DNA of 64,000 bases from an uncultured Clostridia bacterium (GCA_945874765.1 CAMCHQ010000005.1:1-64000), one strand, 5' to 3'; numbered from the stretch's first letter, positions 1 to 8,852 are shown. The notes: generated from the sequence alone by a model not told the origin. A program made the numbers and translations.

Positions 1-5
1 TAGGC

Positions 6-49
6 GGCCCTTATAGGGCCTGTGCAAACCACCAGTTCAACTGGTGGTT
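6..49. repeat. Two adjacent hairpins at the left edge, beyond the integrase stop
   Basis: Two perfect inverted repeats sit side by side: 5-bp arms GGCCC/GGGCC at 6-10 and 16-20, and 11-bp arms AACCACCAGTT/AACTGGTGGTT at 27-37 and 39-49. They lie just downstream of the minus-strand integrase stop. They could be its terminator, although no T-tract follows, or part of the element's end. The window edge cuts off the context, so an attachment site cannot be named. Confidence 0.5.
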
Positions 50-53
50 ATGA

Positions 54-1103
54 TTATATCAAATTAATTGCGTCAAGCAGTTCTTTAATATCAATATGAG
101 TATATACTTTTTCGGTTAATGACATTTTACCTTTGTGCCCTACTATCTTTTTAATTATTGTTTCATTGACATTTGCACTTGTAAGCATTGAAATGCAAGT
201 GTGCCTGCAACAATGCGGAGTATGATTAATTCCAATGTTATTTAAAAGTGGCATATAATAACTGTCATAATAATTTTCATAACTGAATTTTTTACCATTT
301 ATATGTAACAAATATTCGCAATTGTTGTTATAATACCAATTTTTGAAAAATGGCAAAACTTTATCTGCAATAGGGACTCTTCGTACACCGCTTTCGGTTT
401 TGCTTTGAACAACATCGAAATATTGCTCATCAAGATTTATGTTTTCCTTTTTCAAATTCAAAAGTTCTGATACTCGTACACCTGTGTAAATCAGCATTAA
501 AATTGTTTGATAATATTTATCTTCGGATAAACTCCAAACAGTTTGTATTTCTTCTGCAGTAAATTTATTTCGTTCAAGTTTGTTTGGATTTCTGTTTTTA
601 TATTGAATTATGTCGACATATTGAGCGTAATCCTTTTGGCAAATGTCATTTTTCATAGCATATTCATAAAGTTGCCCAAACAGCACTTTGAGTTTTCGTA
701 GTGTTGGATAATTTTTACCACAATTGTCAACAACGCCTTGCAAATTTGAAAGTCGCAAATCTTTAAACGGTGTTTTATATAAGCTTGTACAACATTTATA
801 AGAAGCTTTGTACGCATTAACATTTGAATTTGAAATGGTTTTAAACTTTTGTTTTGACCATTTTTCATATACTTCTTCAAATGTAATTTTAGCCTTTGTT
901 AAATCAAAAGGATTTTTATTATAATCAGCAAGCATTTGAAGTCCTTCTTTTTTGGTACTTGCATAGCCGATTATTGCAAATTCCTGCTTTACCTTTTGGC
1001 TTTTTTCATCTATATGAAACCCAACGGTTTTTCTGACTATGTACGGTCGTCTGCGTTTTCCTGATAATTTTGTAACACTTCCATAGCTGTTTGGTAACTT
1101 CAT
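54..1103 (-). CDS. Tyrosine recombinase / integrase of an integrative element (Tn916 Int-like)
   Basis: Site-specific integrase of 349 aa that would catalyse integration and excision of the mobile element at the left edge. The N-terminal ~55 residues are basic and beta-rich (RRRPYIVRKTVGF), like the arm-binding domain of Tn916-type integrases; a SAM-like core-binding domain follows (~70-165). The catalytic set is visible: R210 in YTGVRVSELL, H297-x-x-R300, H323 in VGHKG and nucleophile Y334. Length is typical and the gene looks intact. It lies 17 bp downstream of an Xis-like gene in the same orientation, the usual int/xis arrangement. The target site and far end of the element are not visible. 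Confidence 0.9.
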   Translation of the reverse strand: MKLPNSYGSVTKLSGKRRRPYIVRKTVGFHIDEKSQKVKQEFAIIGYASTKKEGLQMLADYNKNPFDLTKAKITFEEVYEKWSKQKFKTISNSNVNAYKASYKCCTSLYKTPFKDLRLSNLQGVVDNCGKNYPTLRKLKVLFGQLYEYAMKNDICQKDYAQYVDIIQYKNRNPNKLERNKFTAEEIQTVWSLSEDKYYQTILMLIYTGVRVSELLNLKKENINLDEQYFDVVQSKTESGVRRVPIADKVLPFFKNWYYNNNCEYLLHINGKKFSYENYYDSYYMPLLNNIGINHTPHCCRHTCISMLTSANVNETIIKKIVGHKGKMSLTEKVYTHIDIKELLDAINLI

Positions 1104-1120
1104 TTTTCTCCTTTCATTTT

Positions 1121-1399
1121 TCAGGCTACCCTAAAGTAGCCTGTTTTTTCGTACACCTGTTTATCTGGGCAGTAGTACGAATACTCATTTGAATTTGGCA
1201 GCTTTTGAGCATAACCAAAGTCAAGAGTTTGGTTTTGTAAACCCACTCTGATAAACTGAGCATCCTTCTTTATTGCCGCAGCTATCTCACTGATTGGTAC
1301 ATTCCGACCGGTGAAATGAGGCATATTAAAGCTGCTCTTTTCGATTTTTTTTAAGCAATTATACAAATCATTCAATGTAACTTCATTATTCAATGGCAT
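1121..1399 (-). CDS. Small DNA-binding protein, Xis/helix-turn-helix type
   Basis: A 92-aa protein between the integrase and the RepA-like ATPase. Residues ~35-60 (ISEIAAAIKKDAQFIRVGLQ) fit the 'check DNA, bind, read' helix-turn-helix of small phage and ICE proteins in Clostridia (pattern xxQFxRxGLQ...FGxA), followed by an aromatic C-terminal wing (SYYCPDKQVYEKTGYF). Such proteins sit next to integrases and act as excisionases or replication-initiation accessories. It overlaps the upstream ATPase gene by 14 bp, implying translational coupling. The family resemblance is from memory; the excisionase role is inferred from position. Confidence 0.65.
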   Translation of the reverse strand: MPLNNEVTLNDLYNCLKKIEKSSFNMPHFTGRNVPISEIAAAIKKDAQFIRVGLQNQTLDFGYAQKLPNSNEYSYYCPDKQVYEKTGYFRVA

Positions 1400-2438
1400 T
1401 TTCCTCCTTATATTCTATCGCATTATTGTTTTCAATTCCGCAGTTTTTATCATTATTCGCAGAATCTTCGCAATTTTTTATTTTTTGAAGTTTTAGCCAT
1501 CTTGTGTTGGCATTTCTGCCTGTTGTTAATTCAATATCGGCAACATATTTCAAATTATCCTTGTTAATATTTAATATATTTGAAAGATGTTGAGGCAATA
1601 TATCCTCATTGATTGCTTTTACAAGTTCTGTTGCTGTTCCTTTCCATTCATTTTTATCAGCCATAAAATCGACTACTTTTTTAACAATAGGAATCAAACA
1701 GGCTTCACCAGCTTTTGTTTCTTCTCCTCTATATATCCAATTGTGAGATTTTGAGTCTAATGTTAATGTGAATACATTTTCTCGTTGCGAACGACCACGG
1801 ATATATAGCTTTCCGACAGAGCTCAAATTATCTCTTTTTAACACGAACATACCTTCACATGCTCCGCTTATACCTCTCGTTCCGGTTATTTCGTCGAATG
1901 GGTCATCTGCTTTCATTTTTCTCGTATGGTGTAATATCAGAATACATATATTATTATCGACAGCAAATTTATTTAGCCTTTCAAAATTGTTGTAATCTTG
2001 AGCGTAAGTATATTTATATTTGCCACTTACAAGCACTTGATATGTATCTATTACAACCATTTTTAAATTGTCATATTCATCAATACAATTTTCAATGTTT
2101 TTTAATATGTAGCGTATTGCACATTTTTCACTGCTGAAAAGCAGGTTTTTAATATTTGGACCGAATTTTGTTAAACCCGAACAGCGCTCATAAAATGATT
2201 GACCGTCTTCATTGTCTTCAAGGCCTAAATATAACACTTTGCCGCAATTAACATTTCTTTCGAAAATTTTGCTGTTTGTAGCAACTGCAACAGCTATTTG
2301 GGTTGCTAAGATTGTTTTACCGCATTTTGGTGCGCCTGCTAAAACATATGCACCCGGATTGATCAAATCCTCAATGATATAATGTTTCTCTTTAAAACCG
2401 TTTCTGAGCATTTCTTCTAAACTTATAATATTAGTCAT
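1386..2438 (-). CDS. RepA/RecA-fold AAA ATPase of a mobile element
   Basis: A 350-aa P-loop ATPase of the RepA/AAA_25 type found in phages, plasmids and ICEs, where it acts as a replicative helicase or loader. The Walker A motif GAPKCGKT lies at about residues 35-42 in a short N-terminal lead. A DnaB/RecA-like Walker B (MVVIDTYQVL) is near 130, and LILHHTRK followed by DEITGTRGISGACEG is the typical RepA motif 3/4 region. The C-terminal ~120 residues are variable and polar (N-rich tail). It is first in a three-gene minus-strand operon with the Xis-like and integrase genes, with GGAG ribosome site just upstream of the ATG. Confidence 0.8.
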   Translation of the reverse strand: MTNIISLEEMLRNGFKEKHYIIEDLINPGAYVLAGAPKCGKTILATQIAVAVATNSKIFERNVNCGKVLYLGLEDNEDGQSFYERCSGLTKFGPNIKNLLFSSEKCAIRYILKNIENCIDEYDNLKMVVIDTYQVLVSGKYKYTYAQDYNNFERLNKFAVDNNICILILHHTRKMKADDPFDEITGTRGISGACEGMFVLKRDNLSSVGKLYIRGRSQRENVFTLTLDSKSHNWIYRGEETKAGEACLIPIVKKVVDFMADKNEWKGTATELVKAINEDILPQHLSNILNINKDNLKYVADIELTTGRNANTRWLKLQKIKNCEDSANNDKNCGIENNNAIEYKEENAIE

Positions 2439-2506
2439 AAGAATCTCCTATCCGGTAGCGTTATTACCGTCATTGTCGTCATTATTGTACATATAAAACC
2501 TAAACG

Positions 2507-2661
2507 AAAGGCTTTGCCTTCTGTTAAGGCAACAAGAACAATTGAAAACTACAAGTTATATTACAAAAAGCCAAGTTACAGTGTCACCTTTTTAATATGT
2601 GCTTTGTAGTAGTACTGTTGTTTTTCTCCCCTGAACGAGAAACTTCGTTTCTGTTAAGGCA
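2507..2661. repeat. Intergenic region with two copies of a small hairpin plus CTGTTAAGGCA
   Basis: The gap upstream of the RepA-like gene (2439-2859) has no convincing gene. It contains two similar units at 2507-2531 and 2637-2661: each is a short hairpin (AAGGC-ttt-GCCTT; GAAAC-ttc-GTTTC) followed by the same TCTGTTAAGGCA. They could be iteron-like binding sites or structured leader RNA of the mobile-element operon. Short TGACG-rich runs at ~2465-2490 and ~2685-2710 are roughly mirror images. Function unknown. Confidence 0.4.
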
Positions 2662-2859
2662 TGTCATCTTTATGTGATATTAACAGTAATGACGGTAGTG
2701 ACGATGATTCATCTACCACTTTAATTTTTTTTGCAAGAGAGTCCTTGCATTATATATATCGCAAATATTTCGATTTTTTAGAAAAATATTCAACATATCT
2801 CCTAAATTCACATAATATTGCAAAAATACTGTTTGATATTTGTGCAAAATGACAACAAA

Positions 2860-2893
2860 AAAGACCAAGATTCAACATTGAACCTTGGTCTTT
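2860..2893. terminator. Bidirectional hairpin terminator outside the left inverted repeat
   Basis: Arms 2860-2875 and 2878-2893 match at 15 of 16 positions (AAAGACCAAG...CTTGGTCTTT), with T-runs on both sides when read on either strand. It lies 20 bp outside the left inverted repeat of the invertible segment. In the sequenced orientation it would stop transcripts leaving the segment leftward from the promoter at 2985-3013. Confidence 0.7.
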
Positions 2894-2984
2894 AATAATG
2901 GAAATATAACCGATTCGCAGAATGTTCTCATCTACGAATATTTTATATAATATATAATAAATCAACTTAAATTATATCATATAA

Positions 2985-3013
2985 ATTATATCATATAAAA
3001 TATATAAATACAA
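2985..3013 (-). promoter_or_regulatory. Outward-facing promoter inside the invertible segment
   Basis: On the minus strand: TTGTAT (3013-3008), 17-bp spacer, TGA then TATAAT (2990-2985), an extended -10 promoter. A second overlapping copy of the TGA-TATAAT element lies at 2971-2979 with TTTATA 17 bp upstream. As drawn it fires left through the left inverted repeat into the terminator at 2860-2893. After inversion it would fire into brxA with a leader of roughly 75-80 nt. Confidence 0.65.
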
Positions 3014-3114
3014 CAAAAATGAAATTGATTTATAATATTCAAACTTTAAGTCCATTAATATGTACTTATAAATTTTGTTTTATAATTATTTCAAACAAAA
3101 GGAAGGAAATGATT

Positions 3115-4035
3115 ATGAAATTCAACAACTTAAAACTAAACAAATTATCAAGTCAATGGCTTTGCACGATAAAAAATCGTGTAAAAATCACAACATACCA
3201 AAAGTATGAATTTATCGTTTTACATCACATTAATATTCATTTAGGTGAATACAAAACAAATGATATTACGCCGGTCAAAATAGCAGAATATTCAAATAAA
3301 CTTTTAGAAAATCTATCACCTAAAACAGTCAACACAATATTAACTGTACTTCACATGATTTTTAATTATGCAAATGAAAATTATAATTTGAATTTGCCAA
3401 AAATCAAATATGTTAAAGAAACGAAAAAAGAGATGAAAGTGTTGTCTGTGACCGAGCAAAAAGCACTTATGACATATCTTTTAAATGATATCGATATATA
3501 CAAATTAGCAATTTTTACACTTCTGTTTTCAGGCTTAAGAATAGGTGAACTATGTGCACTTGAATGGAACGATATTAGAAATTCAACTATAACAGTCAAT
3601 AAAACAATTCAACGAATAAAATGTGATAACAAAAATCATAAAACTGTTCTTGCCGTTCTCCCGCCTAAAAGCGACTCGTCAAACAGAGTCGTTCCCATTC
3701 CTGACTTTTTATATAAAATGCTTGATAAATACAGAGACGGCAAGTACTTTTTGACAGGCAAAAACAGTAGTTGCATTGACCCAAGATATATGCAACTTAA
3801 ATTCAAAAAATATCTTGAATATTGTAATATAAAAAATGCAGGACTTCACTGCTTAAGGCACACTTTTGCAACTCGTTGCATTGAGGCGGGATGGGATATA
3901 AAAAGTCTTTCGGAAGTCTTAGGACACAGTGATGTAAAAATTACGCTGAATAAATATGTTCATAGCAGTTTTGAACAAAAAATTGAATGTATGAACAAGC
4001 TTGAAATGCTGTTAAATATAAAAGCCGAGGTTTAA
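3115..4035 (+). CDS. Tyrosine recombinase, probable DNA invertase of the BREX switch
   Basis: A 306-aa XerC/D-like recombinase. The start at 3115 is preferred over upstream in-frame codons because AAGGAAGG lies 8 nt before it. A SAM-like N-terminal core-binding domain (1-95) is followed by the catalytic domain with R142 (FSGLRIGEL), H245-x-x-R248, H271 (LGHSD) and nucleophile Y281. It has no arm-binding domain, unlike the 349-aa integrase at the left edge, which fits a dedicated invertase. The gene lies wholly between 21-bp inverted repeats, and its stop codon is inside the terminator hairpin abutting the right repeat. I infer that it flips this segment and so controls brxA. It could instead be a xer-like integrase of another element. 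Confidence 0.88.
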   Translation: MKFNNLKLNKLSSQWLCTIKNRVKITTYQKYEFIVLHHINIHLGEYKTNDITPVKIAEYSNKLLENLSPKTVNTILTVLHMIFNYANENYNLNLPKIKYVKETKKEMKVLSVTEQKALMTYLLNDIDIYKLAIFTLLFSGLRIGELCALEWNDIRNSTITVNKTIQRIKCDNKNHKTVLAVLPPKSDSSNRVVPIPDFLYKMLDKYRDGKYFLTGKNSSCIDPRYMQLKFKKYLEYCNIKNAGLHCLRHTFATRCIEAGWDIKSLSEVLGHSDVKITLNKYVHSSFEQKIECMNKLEMLLNIKAEV

Positions 4036-4048
4036 CCTCGGCTTTTTC
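4021..4048 (+). terminator. Intrinsic terminator of the recombinase gene, facing brxA
   Basis: Perfect hairpin AAAGCCGAGGTT/AACCTCGGCTTT followed by TT. It overlaps the recombinase stop codon (4033-4035), ends 3 bp before the right inverted repeat and lies ~35 bp upstream of the brxA start. In this orientation it should block read-through into BREX. Confidence 0.8.
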
Positions 4049-4082
4049 CATAGATGAGAACATTCTACGAAAAGGAGAACAT

Positions 4083-4685
4083 ATGGCTGCACCAAGGGAA
4101 TACAACGGTGGTATTACAAGAGAGCAATTTTTGTTTTTTGAAACAAAGCAGGTTGCTAAACTAAAAAGCGAAGGCTATACAAACGAAGAAATACTAAAAA
4201 TATCATTTGACGAAAACATACTGCAAATGAAAACCGAAAAAAGCATAAAGATTTTGACCCAAGCCTGTATCAGACGACTTGATAACTGTGGGCAAGAGTT
4301 ATGTGAAGTGATTGCAAATTCTTCACCGGATATTGCAAAACAGGCTAATTTATATGCAATGATGTTGCAAAACAGAATTGTATGGGATTTTATGTTAAAT
4401 ATTATCGCCGAAAAATACAAAAGTAATAATTTTTCTTTTTCAAAAAAAGATATCAATTTATTTTTGAGTGAACTTGCATCTCAAAATGAACAAATAAGCA
4501 CTTGGAGTGAAAGCACTCTTACAAAAATAAGAAGTGTTCTTATTAAAATTTTAGCCGAAACAGATTATCTTGACAATATAAAAAGCGAAACACTAAATCC
4601 TGTTTTTTTGTATGAAGAGGTTGAAAGAGTAATAGTAAACAAAGGCGATGAAATCGTTTTGCCGGCGTTTAACCGTTTTATTTGA
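4083..4685 (+). CDS. brxA: BREX protein BrxA (DUF1819 family)
   Basis: First gene of the type-1 BREX operon; 200 aa, the normal length. BrxA is a small helical DNA-binding protein, part of the machinery that distinguishes self from phage DNA and blocks phage replication. The N-terminus (YNGGITREQFLFFETKQVAKL) matches the pattern typical of DUF1819 proteins. The ribosome site AAAGGAGA begins inside the end of the right inverted repeat of the upstream switch, so the leader between repeat and start codon is only 11 bp and holds no promoter. brxB follows 11 bp later. Identification rests on motif memory and on the complete BREX gene order downstream. Confidence 0.88.
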   Translation: MAAPREYNGGITREQFLFFETKQVAKLKSEGYTNEEILKISFDENILQMKTEKSIKILTQACIRRLDNCGQELCEVIANSSPDIAKQANLYAMMLQNRIVWDFMLNIIAEKYKSNNFSFSKKDINLFLSELASQNEQISTWSESTLTKIRSVLIKILAETDYLDNIKSETLNPVFLYEEVERVIVNKGDEIVLPAFNRFI

Positions 4686-4696
4686 GGTAAAAGATT

Positions 4697-5248
4697 ATGG
4701 AAAATATTAGAGCAAGACTTGACTGTTTAACAAACAAATTTAATGACAATGACTTTTTGCAAAACAAAGGTTTGAGCAATGAGGTCGGTATTCATATTTT
4801 TTGCTATAACCCTGAAGATGAAATGGTTGTAAAAAACTATGTACACCAGCTTAAAGGCATTGATACAAAGGCAAATATTATTGAATGTGATTTATACAAA
4901 ATATTTTTAAAAATATGTGAAGAGAAACGAGTTCTTGACAGACTTCCGAAAATTGAAGAGGCAAAAGGAAACGACGCATTTTTAAAAATGGTTACGCTTT
5001 TTGCAACGCCAAACGCCTTTATAAAGCATATGAAATATGAAAATCATACAGACAATGATGTTCTTTTAATTATCGGAGTCGGCAATGTTTACCCATATAT
5101 GAGGTGCAACAACATTCTTGAAAACATTCAGCCTGAGTTTCCAAATACGCCTGTCGTAGTTATGTATCCGGGAAGTTACACAGGCCAGACGCTTATACTG
5201 TTCAACAGATTTGAAACAAATTATTACAGAGCATTCAATTTACTTTAA
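4697..5248 (+). CDS. brxB: BREX protein BrxB (DUF1788 family)
   Basis: 183-aa protein in the second position of the BREX operon, the standard place of the DUF1788 protein BrxB. Visible features include a FCYNPEDEMVVKNYV segment near residues 35-50 and a VLLIIGVGNVYPYMRCNNILENI stretch near 125, a pattern common to BrxB proteins. It has no catalytic motif; BrxB is a structural partner of PglZ and other BREX subunits. It starts 11 bp after brxA, and brxC follows at 15 bp, so the three are surely co-transcribed. Confidence 0.87.
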   Translation: MENIRARLDCLTNKFNDNDFLQNKGLSNEVGIHIFCYNPEDEMVVKNYVHQLKGIDTKANIIECDLYKIFLKICEEKRVLDRLPKIEEAKGNDAFLKMVTLFATPNAFIKHMKYENHTDNDVLLIIGVGNVYPYMRCNNILENIQPEFPNTPVVVMYPGSYTGQTLILFNRFETNYYRAFNLL

Positions 5249-5263
5249 GTGAGGAGAAGAAAA

Positions 5264-8200
5264 ATGAAATTGCAAAGCATTTATAAAGAGGATATTAACA
5301 GAAACATTAACGGCGTTATCAAAGCCGACCAAAATGACGAGCAAAATCTTCAAAGTGAATTTCAAGAATACATTATCACAAAGGAACTTCGCCGTCATTT
5401 TGCAGACTTTTTAAATATCTACGAAAATTCAATTGATATTCCGACAGATAATATCGGCGTTTGGATTTCAGGCTTTTTCGGAAGTGGTAAATCTCATTTC
5501 TTAAAAATGATTTCGTATCTTCTTTCAAATCCGTATATTGCAGAAAAAAAGGCCGTTGATTACTTTGAGGACAAGTTTGACGACCCATTGGCTTTTGCTC
5601 AGCTTAAGCATTGTGCAAGCGTACCGACTGAATCAATACTTTTTAACATTGATGTAAAAAGTTCCGTCAACAAGGACAAAACTGCTATTTTGCGTGTATT
5701 TGCAAAGGTATTTTACGAACATCTTGGCTATTTCGGTGCAAGCATTAAAGTTGCAAGATTTGAGCAGTTTCTTGACAAAAGAGGTGTGTTCAAAGAATTT
5801 AAGCAAAAATTTGAAGAATACAACGGTATGCCTTGGGAAGAGTCGAGAGATGTTTTTGAAGTATGGGAAGACGATATAACCAATGCAATGGCTGATGTTT
5901 TGAATGTTGACAAAGATGCAGCCTTGAAATGGTTTAACGCATCAAGCGACGAGCTTAGCATAGACATTCTTGTTGATGATATAAAAAGCTATATTGATTC
6001 TAAAGGCAAAGACAACAGACTTATCTTTTGCATTGATGAAGTCGGTCAATATATCACCGAAGGTGAAATTGATTTGCTTTTCAATCTTCAGTCTGTTGTT
6101 GAAGAACTCGGAACTAAATGTCATGGCAGAGTTTGGGTTATTGTAACAGCTCAAGAGGAAATTGACTCTTATACCAAAGTAAAAGCATCTGATTTTTCTA
6201 AAATTCAGGATAGGTTTAAAACTCATATATCGCTCACCTCTTCTTCTGTTGACGAAGTTATCAAAAAAAGAATACTTGCAAAAAATGAAAACGGCGAAGA
6301 GCTATTAAAGCAAAAATATAACACTTCTGCGTCCGTGCTTAAAAATCTTATCAGCTTTAACGACACAAGAGCAGATATGAAAGGATATTCTGGCGAAAAG
6401 GAGTTTATTGAAACTTATCCGTTTATACCGTTTCAATTTAATCTTTTTCAAAATGTTCTTATTAAAATTAGGCAAAAGGGTAACACCGGTGCTCACCAAT
6501 CAAGTGGTGAACGCTCTATGCTTTCAGGATTTCAGGAAGTGGCACAAAGGCTTAACGACAGAGATGAAAATGCGTTAGTACCGTTTTATCTTTTTTACGA
6601 CACGGTTAATTCATTTCTTGAAAGTACAATTCGTCAGGTAATCGAACGTTGCGACAGAGCGGCACAATCGGGCGACGGAATTGAAGATTATGATGTTAAG
6701 GTGTTAAAACTGCTTTATCTTATCAAATATATCGACGATATTCCTGCAAATGTTGACAACATTGCAACACTTATGACTGATGATATTGAAACGGATAAAA
6801 TTGAACTCAGAAATAAAGTTAAAGATTCACTTGCAAGGCTTTTAAGCCAAAACTACATTTCAAAAAATGGCTTGACTTATTCGTTTTTGACGGATGACGA
6901 GCAGGATGTTGCAAGAGAAATCAAAAACACAATGGTTGACTCGTCAAGAATTATTTATCAAATTTCTTCAACTGTTTTTGATGATTTATTTTCAAACAAG
7001 GTTATAAAATACGGCAACAATACAATCGGCTTTGACCAAGCTGTTGACGATACAATTCACGGTGCTGTTTCAAATTCTATCAGGCTCAGAATTATAACTG
7101 CCGCATCGGATTTGCATACTGCCGATTCAAGTACATTTATTATGCAATCAAAGGCTAACAACGAGGCTATTTGTGTTCTTTCGGACGATTACGGCTATTA
7201 TGACACACTTGAATCTGCATTAAAAATCAGAAACTATACAAAAACAAGAAATATAAATATGCTCGCCGAGAATATTCAAAACATAATTCGTGGCAAGAGC
7301 TCACAGGCAAGTGCTTATGAAAAAGAGGCTAAGGAGCTTATTTCAAAAGCAATTATAAACGGTGAATTTTACATAGCAGGCGAAAAGGTAAGCGTTTCAG
7401 GTACAAGTGTTAAAGATAAATTCAGCAATGCACTCACTGTACTTATTGAAAGCGTTTATACGAAAATGAACTATGTTACCTATAACTACAAGGACATTGC
7501 CGATGTGTTGAAAATATTTAACAGCAACCAAATGTCGTTTGATGTAGGCAATGCAAATGCTCAGGCTGTTGACGATATGGCACTTTGGCTTGAAGGCAAG
7601 CATATGCGTAAAATGACTACCTGTGCAAGCGATCTGCTCAAAAAGTACAAAGGTATTCCGTACGGCTTTAACGAGCTTGACATAGTCGGTATTCTTTGTC
7701 AGCTTATCAGGGACAAAAAAGTAAATGTCGTATATGCAGGTTCGGTTGTTACAGAGCGTGATTCAAGACTTATTGACCTTCTTCGTAAAAAGAGTGAAAT
7801 TGACAAAACAGTTATCGAAAGAAGAATTGAGCTTGACGAAAGAATAAAGAAAAATGTTAAAAGCTTTCTTGGAGAATACCTTGACATTATGGACGTTCCT
7901 GATGATGAGGACGAACTTTTGACTTTCACAATTTCCAAACTTGAAGAAAAGAAGAAAGAATGCGATGAGGCTATCAACAGATTTTATGTAGGAACAAATT
8001 ATCCAGGTCGTGACGATTTGATGAGAGCAAGCACCAATTTGAGAGAAACACTTAGTTACAAAAAGGACGCTGTTGCACTGTTTAATCGAATTCTTAAAGA
8101 CCAAGATGTTTTGCTTGACAACAGAGAAGACTGCGAGGATGTATTCAACTTCTTAAAAGTGCAAAAAAGTGCATTTGACAAAGGTGTTGACGAGTTGAAC

Positions 8201-8776
8201 AAACTTCGAGATGATGAATTTTATCTTACCGAAAGCGAAGAGATAACAAAAAATGTTGCAGCCTTAAATTCTATCATTTCCATGCAAAAGCCATATAGAA
8301 GAATTGCTGAAATTCCTAATATTATAAATAGTATAGAAGAAAGCTACAAAATCATACTTGATGACAAAAAAGAAAGTTTGATTCATCTGCTTGAAGATTC
8401 GGCTAAAGAAGTTGTTGACATTGCAAACGGTGACGAAAGCTTACTTTCGTTCAAATCGGCTAACAGCAATTTTTCAATACTTAGAAACAGAATTGATGAT
8501 ATAAAAACACTTTCTAAAGCTGATGCCGTCAAATCTCAAATTAACGAAACAAAGCAAAGAGCAGTAAACAGCATTTTCAATGAGATTTCTCAAAAAGCTA
8601 ATAATGAAAATGAGCAAAGTGATGAAGTGAAAATCAAGGTGGCATCTGTTTCAAGGAATAAATTAGTCCCTGCAATAAGGCTTAAATCAGCAGATGAAAT
8701 TGAAAAATATACCGAGATGATTAAAAAGTCACTTCTTAAAGAGCTTGAAGATAACGATTTCATACAGATTATTTAG
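5264..8776 (+). CDS. brxC: BREX protein BrxC, large ATP-binding protein
   Basis: 1170-aa P-loop protein, the usual size for BrxC/PglY, an AAA+-like ATPase needed for BREX defence. Walker A GFFGSGKS is at residues 70-77 and Walker B LIFCIDE at 253-259, followed by QYITEGEIDLLFNLQSVVEEL. The C-terminal half is rich in charged helices (~830-1130), likely coiled coil. The ATG at 5264 is preferred over the GTG at 5249 because GAGGAGAA precedes it by 6 nt. The spacer before pglX contains a 39-bp element that recurs after pglX. No frameshift or premature stop seen. Confidence 0.93.
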   Translation: MKLQSIYKEDINRNINGVIKADQNDEQNLQSEFQEYIITKELRRHFADFLNIYENSIDIPTDNIGVWISGFFGSGKSHFLKMISYLLSNPYIAEKKAVDYFEDKFDDPLAFAQLKHCASVPTESILFNIDVKSSVNKDKTAILRVFAKVFYEHLGYFGASIKVARFEQFLDKRGVFKEFKQKFEEYNGMPWEESRDVFEVWEDDITNAMADVLNVDKDAALKWFNASSDELSIDILVDDIKSYIDSKGKDNRLIFCIDEVGQYITEGEIDLLFNLQSVVEELGTKCHGRVWVIVTAQEEIDSYTKVKASDFSKIQDRFKTHISLTSSSVDEVIKKRILAKNENGEELLKQKYNTSASVLKNLISFNDTRADMKGYSGEKEFIETYPFIPFQFNLFQNVLIKIRQKGNTGAHQSSGERSMLSGFQEVAQRLNDRDENALVPFYLFYDTVNSFLESTIRQVIERCDRAAQSGDGIEDYDVKVLKLLYLIKYIDDIPANVDNIATLMTDDIETDKIELRNKVKDSLARLLSQNYISKNGLTYSFLTDDEQDVAREIKNTMVDSSRIIYQISSTVFDDLFSNKVIKYGNNTIGFDQAVDDTIHGAVSNSIRLRIITAASDLHTADSSTFIMQSKANNEAICVLSDDYGYYDTLESALKIRNYTKTRNINMLAENIQNIIRGKSSQASAYEKEAKELISKAIINGEFYIAGEKVSVSGTSVKDKFSNALTVLIESVYTKMNYVTYNYKDIADVLKIFNSNQMSFDVGNANAQAVDDMALWLEGKHMRKMTTCASDLLKKYKGIPYGFNELDIVGILCQLIRDKKVNVVYAGSVVTERDSRLIDLLRKKSEIDKTVIERRIELDERIKKNVKSFLGEYLDIMDVPDDEDELLTFTISKLEEKKKECDEAINRFYVGTNYPGRDDLMRASTNLRETLSYKKDAVALFNRILKDQDVLLDNREDCEDVFNFLKVQKSAFDKGVDELNKLRDDEFYLTESEEITKNVAALNSIISMQKPYRRIAEIPNIINSIEESYKIILDDKKESLIHLLEDSAKEVVDIANGDESLLSFKSANSNFSILRNRIDDIKTLSKADAVKSQINETKQRAVNSIFNEISQKANNENEQSDEVKIKVASVSRNKLVPAIRLKSADEIEKYTEMIKKSLLKELEDNDFIQII

Positions 8777-8813
8777 TGGACAGTTGACAGTGGTCAGATT
8801 TTATATAATCACA

Positions 8814-8852
8814 CCTATAACTAATCACTGTGCACTAATCACTAACCACTAA
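8814..8852 (+). repeat. Direct repeat copy 1 flanking the pglX cassette
   Basis: 39-bp stretch beginning CCTATAACTAATCACTGT and built from short CACTAA units. It matches the copy at 13374-13412 at 35 of 39 positions by hand count. It lies 15 bp before the pglX start. Sequences of this type (runs of 'ctaatcactattcacta') are low-complexity spacers in many Firmicutes; here they bracket pglX. Confidence 0.75.

Larger units (their letters stand above)
2914..4071. mobile_element. Candidate invertible segment (recombinase switch) in front of the BREX operon
   Basis: Inverted repeats of 21 bp at 2914-2934 and 4051-4071 match at 20 positions; the shared core reads TAGATGAGAACATTCT. They enclose 1116 bp holding a tyrosine recombinase gene, an outward-facing promoter next to the left repeat and the recombinase terminator next to the right repeat. 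The right repeat ends at the ribosome site of brxA. Inversion would swap the terminator for the promoter in front of brxA, so the layout is that of a phase-variation switch. In the sequenced orientation brxA has no promoter of its own and sits behind a terminator, i.e. apparently OFF. The geometry is seen directly; inversion itself is inferred. Confidence 0.8.

Noticed and set aside
2661-2852. 63-aa ORF on the plus strand between RepA-like gene and the switch
   Set aside because: No proper ribosome-site spacing, no recognisable domain and it overlaps low-complexity TGACG-rich sequence; not supported as a gene.
2750-2965. 71-aa minus-strand ORF crossing the left inverted repeat
   Set aside because: Runs through the bidirectional terminator hairpin and the recombination site; composition is that of random AT-rich DNA.
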